Notes under the pieces: generated by a model | What the model was told of the DNA's origin: nothing | What the model saw: the letters and a program-made list of their open reading frames with translations, nothing else | Databases searched by the model: none | NCBI RefSeq assembly: GCF_029889905.1 | Contig: NZ_JARANZ010000005.1 | Span: 186,001-250,000, forward strand | Origin: Chromohalobacter sp. 11-W | GTDB taxonomy: Bacteria; Pseudomonadota; Gammaproteobacteria; Pseudomonadales; Halomonadaceae | DNA: 64,000 nucleotides | Direction of reading: 5' to 3' | Shown: positions 18,842-27,915 of the stretch, piece by piece | Layout of the letters: the number at the start of each line of letters is the position of its first letter | Numbering within the stretch: the first letter of the stretch is position 1 | Program-made: the position numbers and the translations under genes

Positions 18842-19624
18842 TCAGCGCTCGTCAGAAGTGGCGCCGCCAAGCGGGGATAATGAAGGTAAGTCCGCCGGGA
18901 TTTCGGCGATACCCAGATCCTGTCCGGTACGCTCGAGAACCGCCAAGGCACAGGCTTGCGCCCGCGCCGGCTGACGCAAGCGAATCGCCTCCATCACCTT
19001 GCGGTGGCGTTCCATGCTATCGGCGAGCTCATCGGCGCTCTGGTTGGAGCGCTGGACCAGCACCGTAATCGTGGGCCGCAGCACATGACTGAGCTGCGTC
19101 CACACCACATTGTGCGTCGCAGCGAAAATCGCCTCATGGAAGGCCACGTCATAATCATCGTGCGAGCGCCCTTCCCAGCAATGATCGGGCGTATCGAGGC
19201 TGCGCATCATGCCCTCGTAGGCCTGCTCGATTGCCAGCAGATCGGTCGCCGTGGCAGCGGTGGCCGCCAGATACGCCACGAACGGCTCGACAGCCACACG
19301 GAACGCATAGATTTCACGTTGGAAGCGCGGATTGGGCTCGGCATAGCGCGCCATCCACTCGGTCACTCGCGGATCGAGCATGTGCCACTGGGTTAGCTCA
19401 CGCACCCGAGTGCCCTGACCTGAGATCCGCACCAAAAGCCCTGCCGATACCAAGTTCTGCAAGACGCTACGCACCGTGCTTCGGCTGACGCCATACGTCT
19501 CGCAAAGATCCAGCTCGCGGGGGATCAAGTCACCGGGTGCATAACGGCCACTGAAAATCGCCTCGGCCAACGACTCGGCGATATCGGGTCGGGCCGTGGT
19601 ACCTGAAAGTGAAGAGGGGCGCAT
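18842..19624 (-). CDS. dgoR: FadR-subfamily GntR regulator of the dgo operon
   Basis: The 260-residue regulator has an N-terminal winged helix-turn-helix (about 10-75, with LDLCETYGVSRSTVRSVLQNLVSAGLLVR). It also has an all-helical FCD effector domain (about 95-240) with the metal/ligand residues seen in DYDVAFHEAIFAATHN. It is placed first in the galactonate operon and probably represses it until galactonate or KDGal binds. Two FadR-type operator sequences lie 18-50 nt upstream of the ATG, so it is likely autoregulated. The name dgoR is taken from context. Confidence 0.88.
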   Translation of the reverse strand: MRPSSLSGTTARPDIAESLAEAIFSGRYAPGDLIPRELDLCETYGVSRSTVRSVLQNLVSAGLLVRISGQGTRVRELTQWHMLDPRVTEWMARYAEPNPRFQREIYAFRVAVEPFVAYLAATAATATDLLAIEQAYEGMMRSLDTPDHCWEGRSHDDYDVAFHEAIFAATHNVVWTQLSHVLRPTITVLVQRSNQSADELADSMERHRKVMEAIRLRQPARAQACALAVLERTGQDLGIAEIPADLPSLSPLGGATSDER

Positions 19625-19641
19625 AAACGGCTCCGCCTGCC

Positions 19642-19652
19642 TTGTTGGACAA
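19642..19652. promoter_or_regulatory. FadR/GntR-type operator 1 upstream of dgoR
   Basis: TTGTTGGACAA matches the FadR-subfamily GntR pattern TNGTNNNACNA exactly and is symmetric around a 3-nt centre. It lies 18 nt upstream of the dgoR start codon, where binding would block early transcription. The assignment to DgoR is by location. Confidence 0.65.
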
Positions 19653-19661
19653 ATTTACCTC

Positions 19662-19674
19662 TATGTCCGACATA
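19662..19674. promoter_or_regulatory. FadR/GntR-type operator 2 upstream of dgoR
   Basis: TATGTCCGACATA is a perfect inverted repeat around its central base and contains the TGT-N3-ACA core of FadR-type operators. Its centre is 21 bp, two helical turns, from the centre of operator 1. Two dimers could therefore sit on the same DNA face. The rest of the 276-nt gap up to glyA holds only the glyA terminator. Confidence 0.7.
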
Positions 19675-19820
19675 GCTTCCAGCATTTTCGGCCGTATTGC
19701 TCTTAGACCTTAGTGCTAACGGGGAATAGCGACATGCACACCGAGAGGCAGAGTCCCGTATGGCGAGGAAACAGGCTCGCTTTCATCAGTAAAAGAATAC
19801 CACTTACCCGTGGCGAGAAA

Positions 19821-19861
19821 AGAAAATCCCCCGCTTCGCAGCATCACGAAAAGCGGGGGAT
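19821..19861 (-). terminator. Rho-independent terminator of glyA
   Basis: Forty nt past the glyA stop on the minus strand, ATCCCCCGCTT (19861-19851) pairs perfectly with AAGCGGGGGAT (19836-19826). The loop is 14 nt and a T-rich tail (TTTCTTTT) follows. It ends leftward transcription before the dgo operon promoter. Confidence 0.88.
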
Positions 19862-19900
19862 CTCATCAGGACTCGCCCTCCGTCAGGAGGCCATCACGGT

Positions 19901-21163
19901 TTAACGATACACCGGCAACCGCGCGCAGATGGCCTCGACCTTGGCCTTGACGTCGGCTTCCGCTTGCGCGGTATCGCCCTTTTGCATGGCATCGAGAATA
20001 TCGCAGATCCAGCCAGCGAGGTCGGCGCATTCACTCTCACCGAAGCCACGGGTGGTCACGGCCGGCGTGCCGATGCGCAGCCCTGAGGTGACGAACGGGC
20101 TCTGCGGGTCGCCCGGCACGGCGTTCTTGTTGACGGTGATGTGGGCGCGGCCCAGGGCGGCATCGGCATCCTTGCCGGTCAGGCCCTGCTTGACCAGCGA
20201 GAGCAGGAAGAGGTGGTCCTCGGTGCCGCCGGATACGACGTCATAGTCGCGCTCGATGAACACGCTGGCCATGGCCTTGGCGTTGATCACTACCTGCTGC
20301 TGGTAGGCCTTGAAGTCGGGCTCCATGGCTTCCTTGAAGCAGATCGCCTTGGCGGCGATGACATGCATCAAAGGGCCGCCCTGGCTACCGGGGAAGACGG
20401 CGGACTGGAATTTCTTCTCGATCTCGGCGTCGTTTTCGGCGGAGAGAATCAAGCCGCCACGCGGTCCACGCAGGGTCTTGTGCGTGGTGGTCGTGACCAC
20501 ATGCGCATGAGGCAAGGGGCTGGGATAGACACCCGCCGCGACCAAACCCGCGATATGCGCCATGTCGACGAGCAGGTAAGCCCCCACCTCGTCGGCGATT
20601 TCACGGAACTTGGCCCAGTCGATGATCTGTGAATAGGCGGAAAAGCCGGCAATGATCATCTTCGGCTGGTGCTCACGCGCCAGACTGGCGACCTGGTCGT
20701 AATCGATCAGGCCGTTGTCATCGAGGCCGTACTGCACGGCGTTGTAATGCTTGCCGGAGAAGTTCGGCTTGGCACCGTGGGTCAGGTGACCACCCGCGTC
20801 GAGACTCATGCCCAGCACGGTATCGCCGGGCTTGACCAACGCCTGAAACACCGCGCCGTTGGCCTGGGAGCCGGAATGCGGCTGAACGTTAGCGTAGGTC
20901 GCGTCGAATAATTCCTTGGCGTAGTCGATGGCCATCTGCTCGACGACATCGACGTGCTCGCAACCGCCGTAATAACGCTTGCCGGGGTAACCTTCCGCGT
21001 ACTTGTTGGTCAGTTGCGTACCCTGCGCCTGCATGACGCGCGGGCTAGCATAGTTCTCGGAGGCGATCAGCTCGATGTGCGCTTCCTGACGGCCCACCTC
21101 CTGCTGCATGGCGTCCCACAGGGCATCATCGAAACCGGCAATCTGCATGTCACGGGTGAACAT
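19901..21163 (-). CDS. glyA: Serine hydroxymethyltransferase
   Basis: GlyA interconverts serine and glycine with tetrahydrofolate and feeds one-carbon metabolism. The 420-residue PLP enzyme has the Schiff-base lysine K229 in [14 protein letters not shown], at the same position as in E. coli. It also has the N-terminal [14 protein letters not shown] and the glycine-rich YPGKRYYGG. The ATG at 21163 ([10 protein letters not shown]) is chosen because GAGGA lies about 10 nt before it; upstream in-frame starts lack one. A candidate promoter with an overlapping 20-bp palindrome lies about 70-100 nt upstream, and a terminator follows, so it is a single-gene unit. Confidence 0.97.
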   Translation of the reverse strand: MFTRDMQIAGFDDALWDAMQQEVGRQEAHIELIASENYASPRVMQAQGTQLTNKYAEGYPGKRYYGGCEHVDVVEQMAIDYAKELFDATYANVQPHSGSQANGAVFQALVKPGDTVLGMSLDAGGHLTHGAKPNFSGKHYNAVQYGLDDNGLIDYDQVASLAREHQPKMIIAGFSAYSQIIDWAKFREIADEVGAYLLVDMAHIAGLVAAGVYPSPLPHAHVVTTTTHKTLRGPRGGLILSAENDAEIEKKFQSAVFPGSQGGPLMHVIAAKAICFKEAMEPDFKAYQQQVVINAKAMASVFIERDYDVVSGGTEDHLFLLSLVKQGLTGKDADAALGRAHITVNKNAVPGDPQSPFVTSGLRIGTPAVTTRGFGESECADLAGWICDILDAMQKGDTAQAEADVKAKVEAICARLPVYR

Positions 21164-21228
21164 CGGCGAGAGTCCTCGAATCACGGAAGGTCTGCGCGGC
21201 GGGCGCCGCACGGGGTCAACGAAGGGCC

Positions 21229-21257
21229 ATGATAGCGCAGCGCGCGATGCCTTTCAT
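21229..21257 (-). promoter_or_regulatory. Candidate glyA promoter
   Basis: Reading leftwards, ATGAAA (21257-21252) and TATCAT (21234-21229) are spaced by exactly 17 nt. They match sigma-70 -35 (4 of 6) and -10 (5 of 6) elements. Transcription would start near 21222, giving a leader of about 58 nt before the glyA ATG. This is a pattern match only. Confidence 0.5.
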
Positions 21258-21267
21258 ATGAAAGGCA
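21248..21267. promoter_or_regulatory. 20-bp perfect palindrome over the candidate glyA -35
   Basis: TGCCTTTCATATGAAAGGCA reads identically on both strands over all 20 bp. It covers the candidate -35 hexamer of glyA, which is where a repressor or a class II activator would bind. I do not recognise the motif as the site of PurR, MetR or MetJ. There is no T-run, so it is not an intrinsic terminator. Confidence 0.65.
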
Positions 21268-21563
21268 GTCATCCGTCGCTGCATGATTTCTCATGGTCGC
21301 TTTAGGATCGCTCAAGCACGTGCGCGATGACCAAAACCGCACGTGGCGATGAGCGAACTCATCTTCTGCGCCTCGCCTTTGAACGCTACAGTGGCGCTGC
21401 TCGTCGGCAGTTCGTCGCCGAGTGGAAGGAATGCATGGGGCATGGATGCCCGCTTACCGACAATGCCCTGCAAGTTTGGTCCTCCCCGCCGAACGATCAA
21501 GCGATCCTCAGCGGGGCTTCTTGCGTGTCGCGTGTATCAACGCCCCCAACTTATACGCTGGGT

Positions 21564-24092
21564 TCAGGTTTCCCCCAACAGCCGCAGACTTTCCATGGGC
21601 GCTTGACGACGTACCTGACGGGTCAACAGATGGCCGATGCCTCCGATGAGCAGCCCACCGCCCAAGGGCATCACGACCCACAGTGGCCAATGTAAACGCG
21701 GCGGTAGATCGAACCACATCAGGTAGACACCCAGCGCCGCCGCTTCCGCCAGCAATGCGCCCAGCAGGCCGCTGGCAATCCCCAGCAGTGCGAATTCAGC
21801 ACCTTGAACCTGAGCGATCATCCGATCGCCGGCGCCGAACACACGCAGCAGAGCGCTTTCGTGCGCGCGCATCGGGCGGCTCGCGGTGAGCGCGGCATAG
21901 AGCACGCTGATTCCCGCCAACAACACGAATACCAGTACCAGTTCGATGGCTCGCGTCACTTGCCCCAGCAACTCGCGGACTTGCTCGAGAATCGCGTCGA
22001 CATTGAGCAGCGAGACGCCGGGATAGCGTGATACCAGCTTACCGATGACCGTCTGGCGCTCATCCTCCAGGTGGAACGCCGTGATATAGCTATGGCTGAA
22101 GCGCTCAAGCGTCCCCGGGGGAAAGATGACGAAGAAGTTGGGTCGGAAGCTTTCCCAGTCGAGACTGCGCAGGCTGGTGACGCGTCCCTCGACCGTTTCA
22201 CCGCCGATGTCGAACCGCAGCACCTCACCAAGCGTCACGCCCAGGCGCTTGGCCAGCTCCTGTTCCATGGAGATCGGCACCGGGCGGCCGTTTTCGGCAG
22301 GCGCCTCCGCATCGAACCATTCGCCGGCGACGATGCGGTTGCCCTCGGGCAGTGTCTCGCGCCACGTTAGATTGAGCTCACGGCGCAGCACATTGGCGTC
22401 ACGTTGATCGGCCGGTACGGCGTCCTCTGCGGCGTCGCCATCGATGGCGACCAGCCGCCCACGTACGATGGGATACAGGGCACTACGCGTATCGCTGGCC
22501 CCCTCGACGATCTGTCGAAAGCCTTCGCGCTCGGCCGGCTGGATATTGATGGCAAAGTAGTTGGGCGTATCCTCGGGCAACTGCGATTCCCAGGCGGTCA
22601 CCAGATCGCCGCGCACCAGGGCGATGATCGCCATGGCGGCGAAGGTGACCGAAAAGGCCAGCAACTGCCCCAAGCTGGCATATCGGCGGCGGGCCAATTG
22701 TCGTGCGCCGAGACGCCAAGCGTGCCGCGCGCCGTGGCGGCGCTCGCCGGCGACGCCTCGCACTAGCCGCAGCAGCCCCGAGAGCAGCCCGTGGCCCAAT
22801 AACCACAGGGCCGCCAACGCCAGTTCGCCGCCGATCAAAAGCCCCAGCGAGAGCGTGAAATCGCCCGAATACAACCACAGCAAAGCACCGAAAACGCCAC
22901 TGGCGATGACGACCACGGCCCAACCGGCCATGGGCACGGGATCGAGTTCGCGGCGCAGCACCTTGAGCGCGCTCACCCGCTTGAGACGCAACAAGGTGGG
23001 GCCGGCGAAGCCGATTAGAACCGCCAGTGCGGTCAGCACTCCCATCAGTAATGGCAACGGCCCCGGCGGCGGCAGTTCGAGGGGTAGAAAATTCGTCAGA
23101 ATCACCAGCAAGCCTGCCTGCCCCAGCAAGCCCAACAGCGCCCCCACCACCGCAGCCGCCAATGCCAGCCAGGCGAGCTGCAAAGCAAACAATGTCACCA
23201 GTTGTCGCTGAGAGGCGCCGAAACAGCGCAACAACGCCGCAGTATCCAAATGGCGATCGACATAGCGGCGCGTGGCCATGGCCACCGCCACCCCCGCCAG
23301 CAATACTGCAGCCAGTCCCGATAGGCTCAAGTAGCGCTGGGCGCGATCCAGCGCACCGCCTAGCCGAGGACGATCCTCGCGCACGTCGCGCACCTCGACA
23401 CCATTGTCGCGCAGTCTCTCCAGACGCGACTGCACGCGCGCCACGGCTTCGGGCGGCCCCTGGGCCAGCAGTTCGTATTCGAGCCGCGAGCCGGGCTGCA
23501 CCAGGTCGGTCGCCGCCAGGTCATCGCGGTGCATCATCACGCGTGGATTGAAGGCCGAGAATCCCGCGCTCTGATCCGGCTCGCGCTCGATCAGGCCGCT
23601 TACAGTGAGCGTGCTGTCGCCTATCGCGAGCGAGTCACCGATATCGAGTTCCATCAACCGCGCCAGACGCGGCGCCACCCACACGCTGCCAGGCGCGGGG
23701 CCGTGAGCCAGCATTTCGAGGCCTTCGCCACGATCGACGCGCACTTGCCCATACAACGGATAAGCGGCGTCGACGACCTTGAGACTGGCCGGTTGAAAGG
23801 CATCGTCGCGACTGACCATCGAAATCAGGTCGACCTGCTGCGAGAGCGTCAGCCCAGCACCGCGCAGCGTCTGACGAAGTTCCTCGGAGAAAGGGTCGCT
23901 CTGCTCGAGCACCAAATCGCCGCCCATCAACTGCCCGGCCTGTCGGGTCAGCCCCCGGTCGAGACGATCCAGGAAGAAACCGATCATCGTCGAGGCCGCC
24001 ACCGCCAGCGCCAGCGCCACGAACAGCGCCCGCACATCGGCGGCGCGAAGATCACGCCACAATCCCTTGAGCGACAGCGAGAGCGCCTTCAC
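21564..24092 (-). CDS. ybbP: FtsX-like ABC transporter permease YbbP
   Basis: The 842-residue inner-membrane protein has an N-terminal membrane segment (about 22-42) and a large periplasmic domain. A first FtsX core follows (about 255-370), then central segments, a second periplasmic domain and a C-terminal FtsX core (about 715-830). This duplicated layout is the YbbP/LolCE-like type. With the ATPase YbbA it would form a MacB-type machine that uses ATP for periplasmic work rather than transmembrane transport. The substrate is unknown. It overlaps the ybbA stop by 4 nt. Confidence 0.9.
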   Translation of the reverse strand: MKALSLSLKGLWRDLRAADVRALFVALALAVAASTMIGFFLDRLDRGLTRQAGQLMGGDLVLEQSDPFSEELRQTLRGAGLTLSQQVDLISMVSRDDAFQPASLKVVDAAYPLYGQVRVDRGEGLEMLAHGPAPGSVWVAPRLARLMELDIGDSLAIGDSTLTVSGLIEREPDQSAGFSAFNPRVMMHRDDLAATDLVQPGSRLEYELLAQGPPEAVARVQSRLERLRDNGVEVRDVREDRPRLGGALDRAQRYLSLSGLAAVLLAGVAVAMATRRYVDRHLDTAALLRCFGASQRQLVTLFALQLAWLALAAAVVGALLGLLGQAGLLVILTNFLPLELPPPGPLPLLMGVLTALAVLIGFAGPTLLRLKRVSALKVLRRELDPVPMAGWAVVVIASGVFGALLWLYSGDFTLSLGLLIGGELALAALWLLGHGLLSGLLRLVRGVAGERRHGARHAWRLGARQLARRRYASLGQLLAFSVTFAAMAIIALVRGDLVTAWESQLPEDTPNYFAINIQPAEREGFRQIVEGASDTRSALYPIVRGRLVAIDGDAAEDAVPADQRDANVLRRELNLTWRETLPEGNRIVAGEWFDAEAPAENGRPVPISMEQELAKRLGVTLGEVLRFDIGGETVEGRVTSLRSLDWESFRPNFFVIFPPGTLERFSHSYITAFHLEDERQTVIGKLVSRYPGVSLLNVDAILEQVRELLGQVTRAIELVLVFVLLAGISVLYAALTASRPMRAHESALLRVFGAGDRMIAQVQGAEFALLGIASGLLGALLAEAAALGVYLMWFDLPPRLHWPLWVVMPLGGGLLIGGIGHLLTRQVRRQAPMESLRLLGET

Positions 24093-24808
24093 GAGGCCAC
24101 CTCGTCGTGACTCATGGCCTGCAGGCGCCCCTCTTCAAGGCGCAGACAACGCCCACAGCGTCGCGCCAGAGCATGATCGTGCGTGACCAATATCAAGGTC
24201 GTGCCCATTTCCTGATTGAGTTCGAACAGCAAGTCGATGATATGCGCCCCCGTGGCTCGGTCGAGATTGCCGGTGGGCTCGTCGGCGAAGACCAGCCTGG
24301 GATGGCTGACGAAGGCACGCGCTACCGCCACGCGTTGCTGCTCACCGCCGGAGAGTTGCTTGGGCAGGTGGCCAAGCCGCTCGCCGAGTCCGACCCTCGT
24401 CAACCAGGTTCGCGCGCGTTGCTCGTCGTCGCCCGAGGGCGAAAGCTCCTGGGGCAGCAGGACGTTTTCCAGCGCCGTCAGAGTCGGCAGGAGTTGAAAG
24501 TTCTGAAACACGAATCCCACTTGCCCGGCACGCAGCCGCGCCCGGCCGTCCTCGTCCAGAGTGTTCAGCGATTCACCGAATAACTGGATATCGCCTTCAC
24601 TGGGCGTATCCAGCCCCGCCAGCAAACCTAGCAGGGTCGACTTGCCCGATCCGGAGCTACCCAAGATGGCCACGCTTTCGCCGCCATGGACGTCCAACGC
24701 CAAGTCGTCGAGAATTGTCAGTACACGCTCACCGCTGCGCACGCGCTGCGCGACGTGACTTGCGTGTAAAATGGGAGTTTTAGCTTCACTCAAGGAGTCG
24801 TCGGACAT
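24089..24808 (-). CDS. ybbA: ABC transporter ATP-binding protein YbbA
   Basis: The 239-residue ATPase belongs to the LolD/MacB group. It has Walker [10 protein letters not shown], the Q-loop [17 protein letters not shown], signature [15 protein letters not shown] and Walker [13 protein letters not shown]. It is the partner of YbbP. The ATG at 24808 ([10 protein letters not shown]) has GAGGA about 10 nt upstream. This start codon shares the tetramer CATG with the start codon of tesA on the other strand. The two genes therefore have no intergenic space, and each promoter must lie in the other's coding region. Confidence 0.92.
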   Translation of the reverse strand: MSDDSLSEAKTPILHASHVAQRVRSGERVLTILDDLALDVHGGESVAILGSSGSGKSTLLGLLAGLDTPSEGDIQLFGESLNTLDEDGRARLRAGQVGFVFQNFQLLPTLTALENVLLPQELSPSGDDEQRARTWLTRVGLGERLGHLPKQLSGGEQQRVAVARAFVSHPRLVFADEPTGNLDRATGAHIIDLLFELNQEMGTTLILVTHDHALARRCGRCLRLEEGRLQAMSHDEVAS

Positions 24809-25466
24809 GCGTGAGAATTCCTCTTCCTGGATACGCGGAGGCATGCGCGTCCTGATGGTCGCCGTGTTGTGCTTCGCTGCGGGACATGCCGTGAATGCTC
24901 GCGCCGCTACCCTGCTAGTGGTCGGCGATAGCCTGAGCGCGGCCCACGGCATCGAGCGCGACGCAGGCTGGGTCAACTTGCTTCGACAACGCCTGGGCAG
25001 TCAGCACCAGGTCATCAATGCCAGCATCAGTGGCGACACCACCTCGAGCGGCGCGGCACGCCTGCCGGAACTGCTCGAGCGCCACGCACCGGACATCGTG
25101 CTGCTAGAACTGGGCGGTAACGACGGCCTGCGCGGGCTTTCACCGCAGCAGATGAAGCTCAATTTGCGTGACATGATCGAAAAAAGCCAGGCAGCCGACG
25201 CGCGCGTCCTACTGCTGGGCATCGAAATACCGCCGAATTACGGCGCCTCTTACACCGATGCCTTTCGCGGCGTCTTCCGGCAGCTCAGTGAAGAATACGC
25301 CATCCCCCTGGTGCCCTTCATTCTCGACGGTATCGCCCTACAAGATGCCATGATGCAGGACGACGGCATTCACCCCACCGCCGAAGCGCAGCCCACTATC
25401 CTCGACAATGTGTGGCAAGGCCTCGCGCCTATGCTGGAAAAAGCCTCGACAACGACGAATGATTAG
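24807..25466 (+). CDS. tesA: Acyl-CoA thioesterase I / protease I / lysophospholipase L1
   Basis: TesA is a periplasmic SGNH hydrolase that cleaves acyl-CoA, acyl esters and lysophospholipids. The 219-residue precursor has a signal peptide (hydrophobic 13-29, cleavage near ARA). The four SGNH blocks are S42 in GDSLSAAHG, the glycine in ISGDTTSSG, N in LGGNDGLRG, and D186/H189 in DGIHPTAEAQ. AAGGAG lies 9 nt before the ATG at 24807; an internal ATG at 24843 would also leave a working signal peptide. It is divergent from ybbA, as in E. coli, but here the start codons overlap. Confidence 0.95.
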   Translation: MRENSSSWIRGGMRVLMVAVLCFAAGHAVNARAATLLVVGDSLSAAHGIERDAGWVNLLRQRLGSQHQVINASISGDTTSSGAARLPELLERHAPDIVLLELGGNDGLRGLSPQQMKLNLRDMIEKSQAADARVLLLGIEIPPNYGASYTDAFRGVFRQLSEEYAIPLVPFILDGIALQDAMMQDDGIHPTAEAQPTILDNVWQGLAPMLEKASTTTND

Positions 25467-25472
25467 AGCCCT

Positions 25473-26360
25473 TCACACTTCTCGCGGTGCTGGCGTTTTC
25501 TGCAACTGTTGCAGCGCCAGCCCGGCGAGAATCAGCACCAACCCCACCAGTGTGGAAGTCAGGATCGGTTCGCCAACCACCCAATACAGCAGCAACAGCG
25601 AGATGGGCGGCGACAGGAAGATCAGATTGGCAACCTTGGCGGTGCGCGAGACCTGGTGGACCGCCAGTTGCCAGAAGACGAACGCAAAGCCCATTTCGAA
25701 CAAGCCGACATAGATGCCCGCGCCCAGCGACGGCCAACCATGCCACTCAAAGCCCGGGCCCAGCCACACGATTGCCGTCAATACGGGGATGCCGACACTG
25801 AAGTTCTGCCATTGGGCAACCAGCGGCGCACGCGCATCGCGGGCATTGAACAGCCAATAGAACGCCCAGATCAACGTTGATACCAGCGCCAGCGCGACAC
25901 CCAGGCCATCGGCGAACGCCACCTGCCACACATGGCCGCGTGTGGCGATCGTCCACACGCCGGCATAGGCAACGAGACCCGCGACGATATCCATCGGCGT
26001 CAGGCGCTGCTTGAGCAGCGGCACGGCCAGCAAGGCCATGGTCAGCGCCCATGTATAGTTGAGCGCCATCGCCTCCTGTCCCGGTAAGCGGTCGTAGGCG
26101 GCGAACAACACCAGATAATAGGCCACGGGATTCATCATGCCCGCCCAGAGTGCGGTACGCCAGCCGCGAGTGAGCGCCTCGTGGGCGCGTCCCTGAGCGA
26201 TGACCAGCCCCCCGATCAATGCCCAGGAGACCAGCGCCGCCAGCCACATCAGCTCGACGGGACGCATTGTTTCCAAAGCCAGCTTGAAAGCCGTCGCCAC
26301 GGTCGACCATAACCCTACCGCGACCAGGCCAAATGCGATTGCTCGACGATCCCCTGTCAT
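25473..26360 (-). CDS. DMT-superfamily transporter (EamA family)
   Basis: The 295-residue inner-membrane protein is built from two repeats of five membrane segments, the EamA arrangement. It begins AIAFGLVAVGLWSTVATAFKLALE and the second repeat starts with GVALALVSTLIWAFYWLFNARD. Family members export amino acids or metabolites, and the substrate here cannot be read from the sequence. It is convergent with tesA (6-nt gap) and divergent from zntB across a 173-nt gap that should contain both promoters. Confidence 0.87.
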   Translation of the reverse strand: MTGDRRAIAFGLVAVGLWSTVATAFKLALETMRPVELMWLAALVSWALIGGLVIAQGRAHEALTRGWRTALWAGMMNPVAYYLVLFAAYDRLPGQEAMALNYTWALTMALLAVPLLKQRLTPMDIVAGLVAYAGVWTIATRGHVWQVAFADGLGVALALVSTLIWAFYWLFNARDARAPLVAQWQNFSVGIPVLTAIVWLGPGFEWHGWPSLGAGIYVGLFEMGFAFVFWQLAVHQVSRTAKVANLIFLSPPISLLLLYWVVGEPILTSTLVGLVLILAGLALQQLQKTPAPREV

Positions 26361-26533
26361 GCGCCTCCCAGTGAATGCGTATCTCTCGGTACGTGATAAC
26401 GCCCAGCCTAATGCGTTCGCATGGCCAAAGCGACGTCCTCCACCTGCTCCACCTGGTTGATTTTACGCATATCAGCGATGACTATTTCACTTATGCTGAC
26501 CGTGCAGTGCTAATCGTCGACAAGGAGATCCCG

Positions 26534-27508
26534 ATGAGTGACATGGACACCGCACTGGTGGCCGCCTACCGGTTGAACGGTCAAGGTGGCGGTGAATTAT
26601 TGAGCGTGAGCGAGTTGCAGGCCGCCTGGGCCAGCGATGAGGCCCCTGTATGGATGCATCTCGACTTTCGCCACGACGATATTGCGAGCTATCTCAACGA
26701 TTTGGCCGAGCTCGACGAGACAGTGGTCGAGGCGTTGCTCGAGGAAGACACGCGTCCGCGCGTGGCAAAGTTCGGGCGCGGCATCGTCACCACGCTGCGT
26801 GGCGTCAACCACAACCCCGGCGCCGCCATGGACGACATGATTTCGCTGCGTGTGTGGATGACGCCCAAGCGCATGATCACGCTGCGCCGCCGTCCGCTGA
26901 AGGCAGCCAGCGATGTCCGTGAACGCCTGGATGCCGGCGAAGGCGCACTATCGGTGCCCGATCTTCTCGCCTGGCTGGTCGAGGCGCTGGTGGATCAGGT
27001 CGGTGACTATTCCCACCAACTCGATAACGCCCTCGGCGAGCTCGAGGAATTGCAACTCGCCAAGGGTGATGTCGACGCCGATGATCTCACCCGGCTGCGC
27101 CGCCCCTTCATCACCCTGCGTCGCTTCATGGGACCGCAACGCGACTGTCTTTCGCAGCTTGCCCAAAGCCCTCAGTGGATCGATGAGACGACCCAGGTCG
27201 CATTACGCGAGAATGCCAACCAGCTCTCGCGCTACGTCGAGGATTTCAGTGCCATGCAAGAACGTGCGCTGATCCTTCAGGAGCAGATCTGGAGCGAGCA
27301 CAACGAGCAACTCAACCAGCGCATGTACATGCTGGCCATCATCACCACCGTTTTCCTGCCCTTGAGCTTTTTGACCGGACTCTTGGGCATCAACGTAGGC
27401 GGCATCCCCGGGGCCGACAGCCCTTACGGTTTCGCCATCTTCATCACGCTCACCCTGGTGATGGGGCTAGGCGTGATGTGGCTACTCAAGCGCAAGCATT
27501 GGTGGTAA
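26534..27508 (+). CDS. zntB: Zinc transporter ZntB (CorA superfamily)
   Basis: The 324-residue protein has a long cytosolic helical domain and two C-terminal membrane segments (about 263-283 and 297-317). Between them is the motif GLLGINVGGIPG, where ZntB-type proteins carry GxN. Family members are pentameric and move zinc across the inner membrane. The ATG at 26534 is preceded by AAGGAG. An upstream in-frame ATG would add 53 residues unlike the family and without a ribosome-binding site. Discrimination from other CorA-like channels rests on the GIN motif and overall appearance. Confidence 0.88.
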   Translation: MSDMDTALVAAYRLNGQGGGELLSVSELQAAWASDEAPVWMHLDFRHDDIASYLNDLAELDETVVEALLEEDTRPRVAKFGRGIVTTLRGVNHNPGAAMDDMISLRVWMTPKRMITLRRRPLKAASDVRERLDAGEGALSVPDLLAWLVEALVDQVGDYSHQLDNALGELEELQLAKGDVDADDLTRLRRPFITLRRFMGPQRDCLSQLAQSPQWIDETTQVALRENANQLSRYVEDFSAMQERALILQEQIWSEHNEQLNQRMYMLAIITTVFLPLSFLTGLLGINVGGIPGADSPYGFAIFITLTLVMGLGVMWLLKRKHWW

Positions 27509-27512
27509 CGCT

Positions 27513-27782
27513 TTAGCGATCGGTATGTCCCAAATCTCGATCGGGATCGAGTCGGTCGCGCACCTGCTGCTTGAGCCATTTTATATCGGGGAAGCCGCCG
27601 TCGCGCTTGCGCTCCCAGATCACGTCGTCATCGTAGACGATTTCGAAATGGCCACCGTGGCTGGGCGCCAGCGCAACCTGTTCGAGGTCTTCACCGAAGG
27701 TCTGCAGCAGTTCCTGGGCATACCATCCGGCCCGTAACAACCAGTGACATTGCGTGCAATAATGGATGCGAATGCGGGACAT
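27513..27782 (-). CDS. SelT/SelW/SelH-family redox protein
   Basis: This small 89-residue protein has a thioredoxin-like fold of the Rdx family. It begins RIRIHYCTQCHWLLRAGWYAQELLQTF, with the C-x-x-C redox motif near residues 9-12, and ends in GGFPDIKWLKQQVRDRLDP. In animals the second cysteine position can be selenocysteine in reverse order; here both are ordinary cysteines. The role in bacteria is unknown and a cytosolic thiol exchange function is likely. The start at 27782 is the family start; an upstream in-frame start would add 31 atypical residues. Confidence 0.88.
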   Translation of the reverse strand: MSRIRIHYCTQCHWLLRAGWYAQELLQTFGEDLEQVALAPSHGGHFEIVYDDDVIWERKRDGGFPDIKWLKQQVRDRLDPDRDLGHTDR

Positions 27783-27915
27783 GGCGAACGCGCCTCCGTC
27801 GGTGGATAGGGCGGCCATGATGCGGTGACCGCGTCCCTCGAACAAGTCACACAGTCGCGACCAGCCAGTCAGCAAGGGCTTAACCTAGTAAGAGCACAAC
27901 GTAAGGACAAAACGC

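Larger units (their letters stand above)
21164..21563. other. Intergenic region upstream of glyA
   Basis: This 400-nt gap lies between glyA and the end of ybbP, both on the minus strand. The part nearest glyA (21220-21270) holds a candidate promoter and a palindrome, described separately. A second small inverted repeat GGGCAT-GG-ATGCCC (14 bp) lies near 21440, and CCCCGC/GCGGGG complements flank 21485-21520 with no clear T-run. Short open frames here have no recognisable product. Confidence 0.6.

Noticed and set aside
21312-21500. 62-codon frame in the gap upstream of glyA
   Set aside because: No recognisable motif, no ribosome-binding site, and no sign of coding bias beyond its surroundings.
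22483-22923. 146-codon frame inside ybbP
   Set aside because: Out-of-frame, Arg/Gly-rich shadow of the FtsX-like permease.
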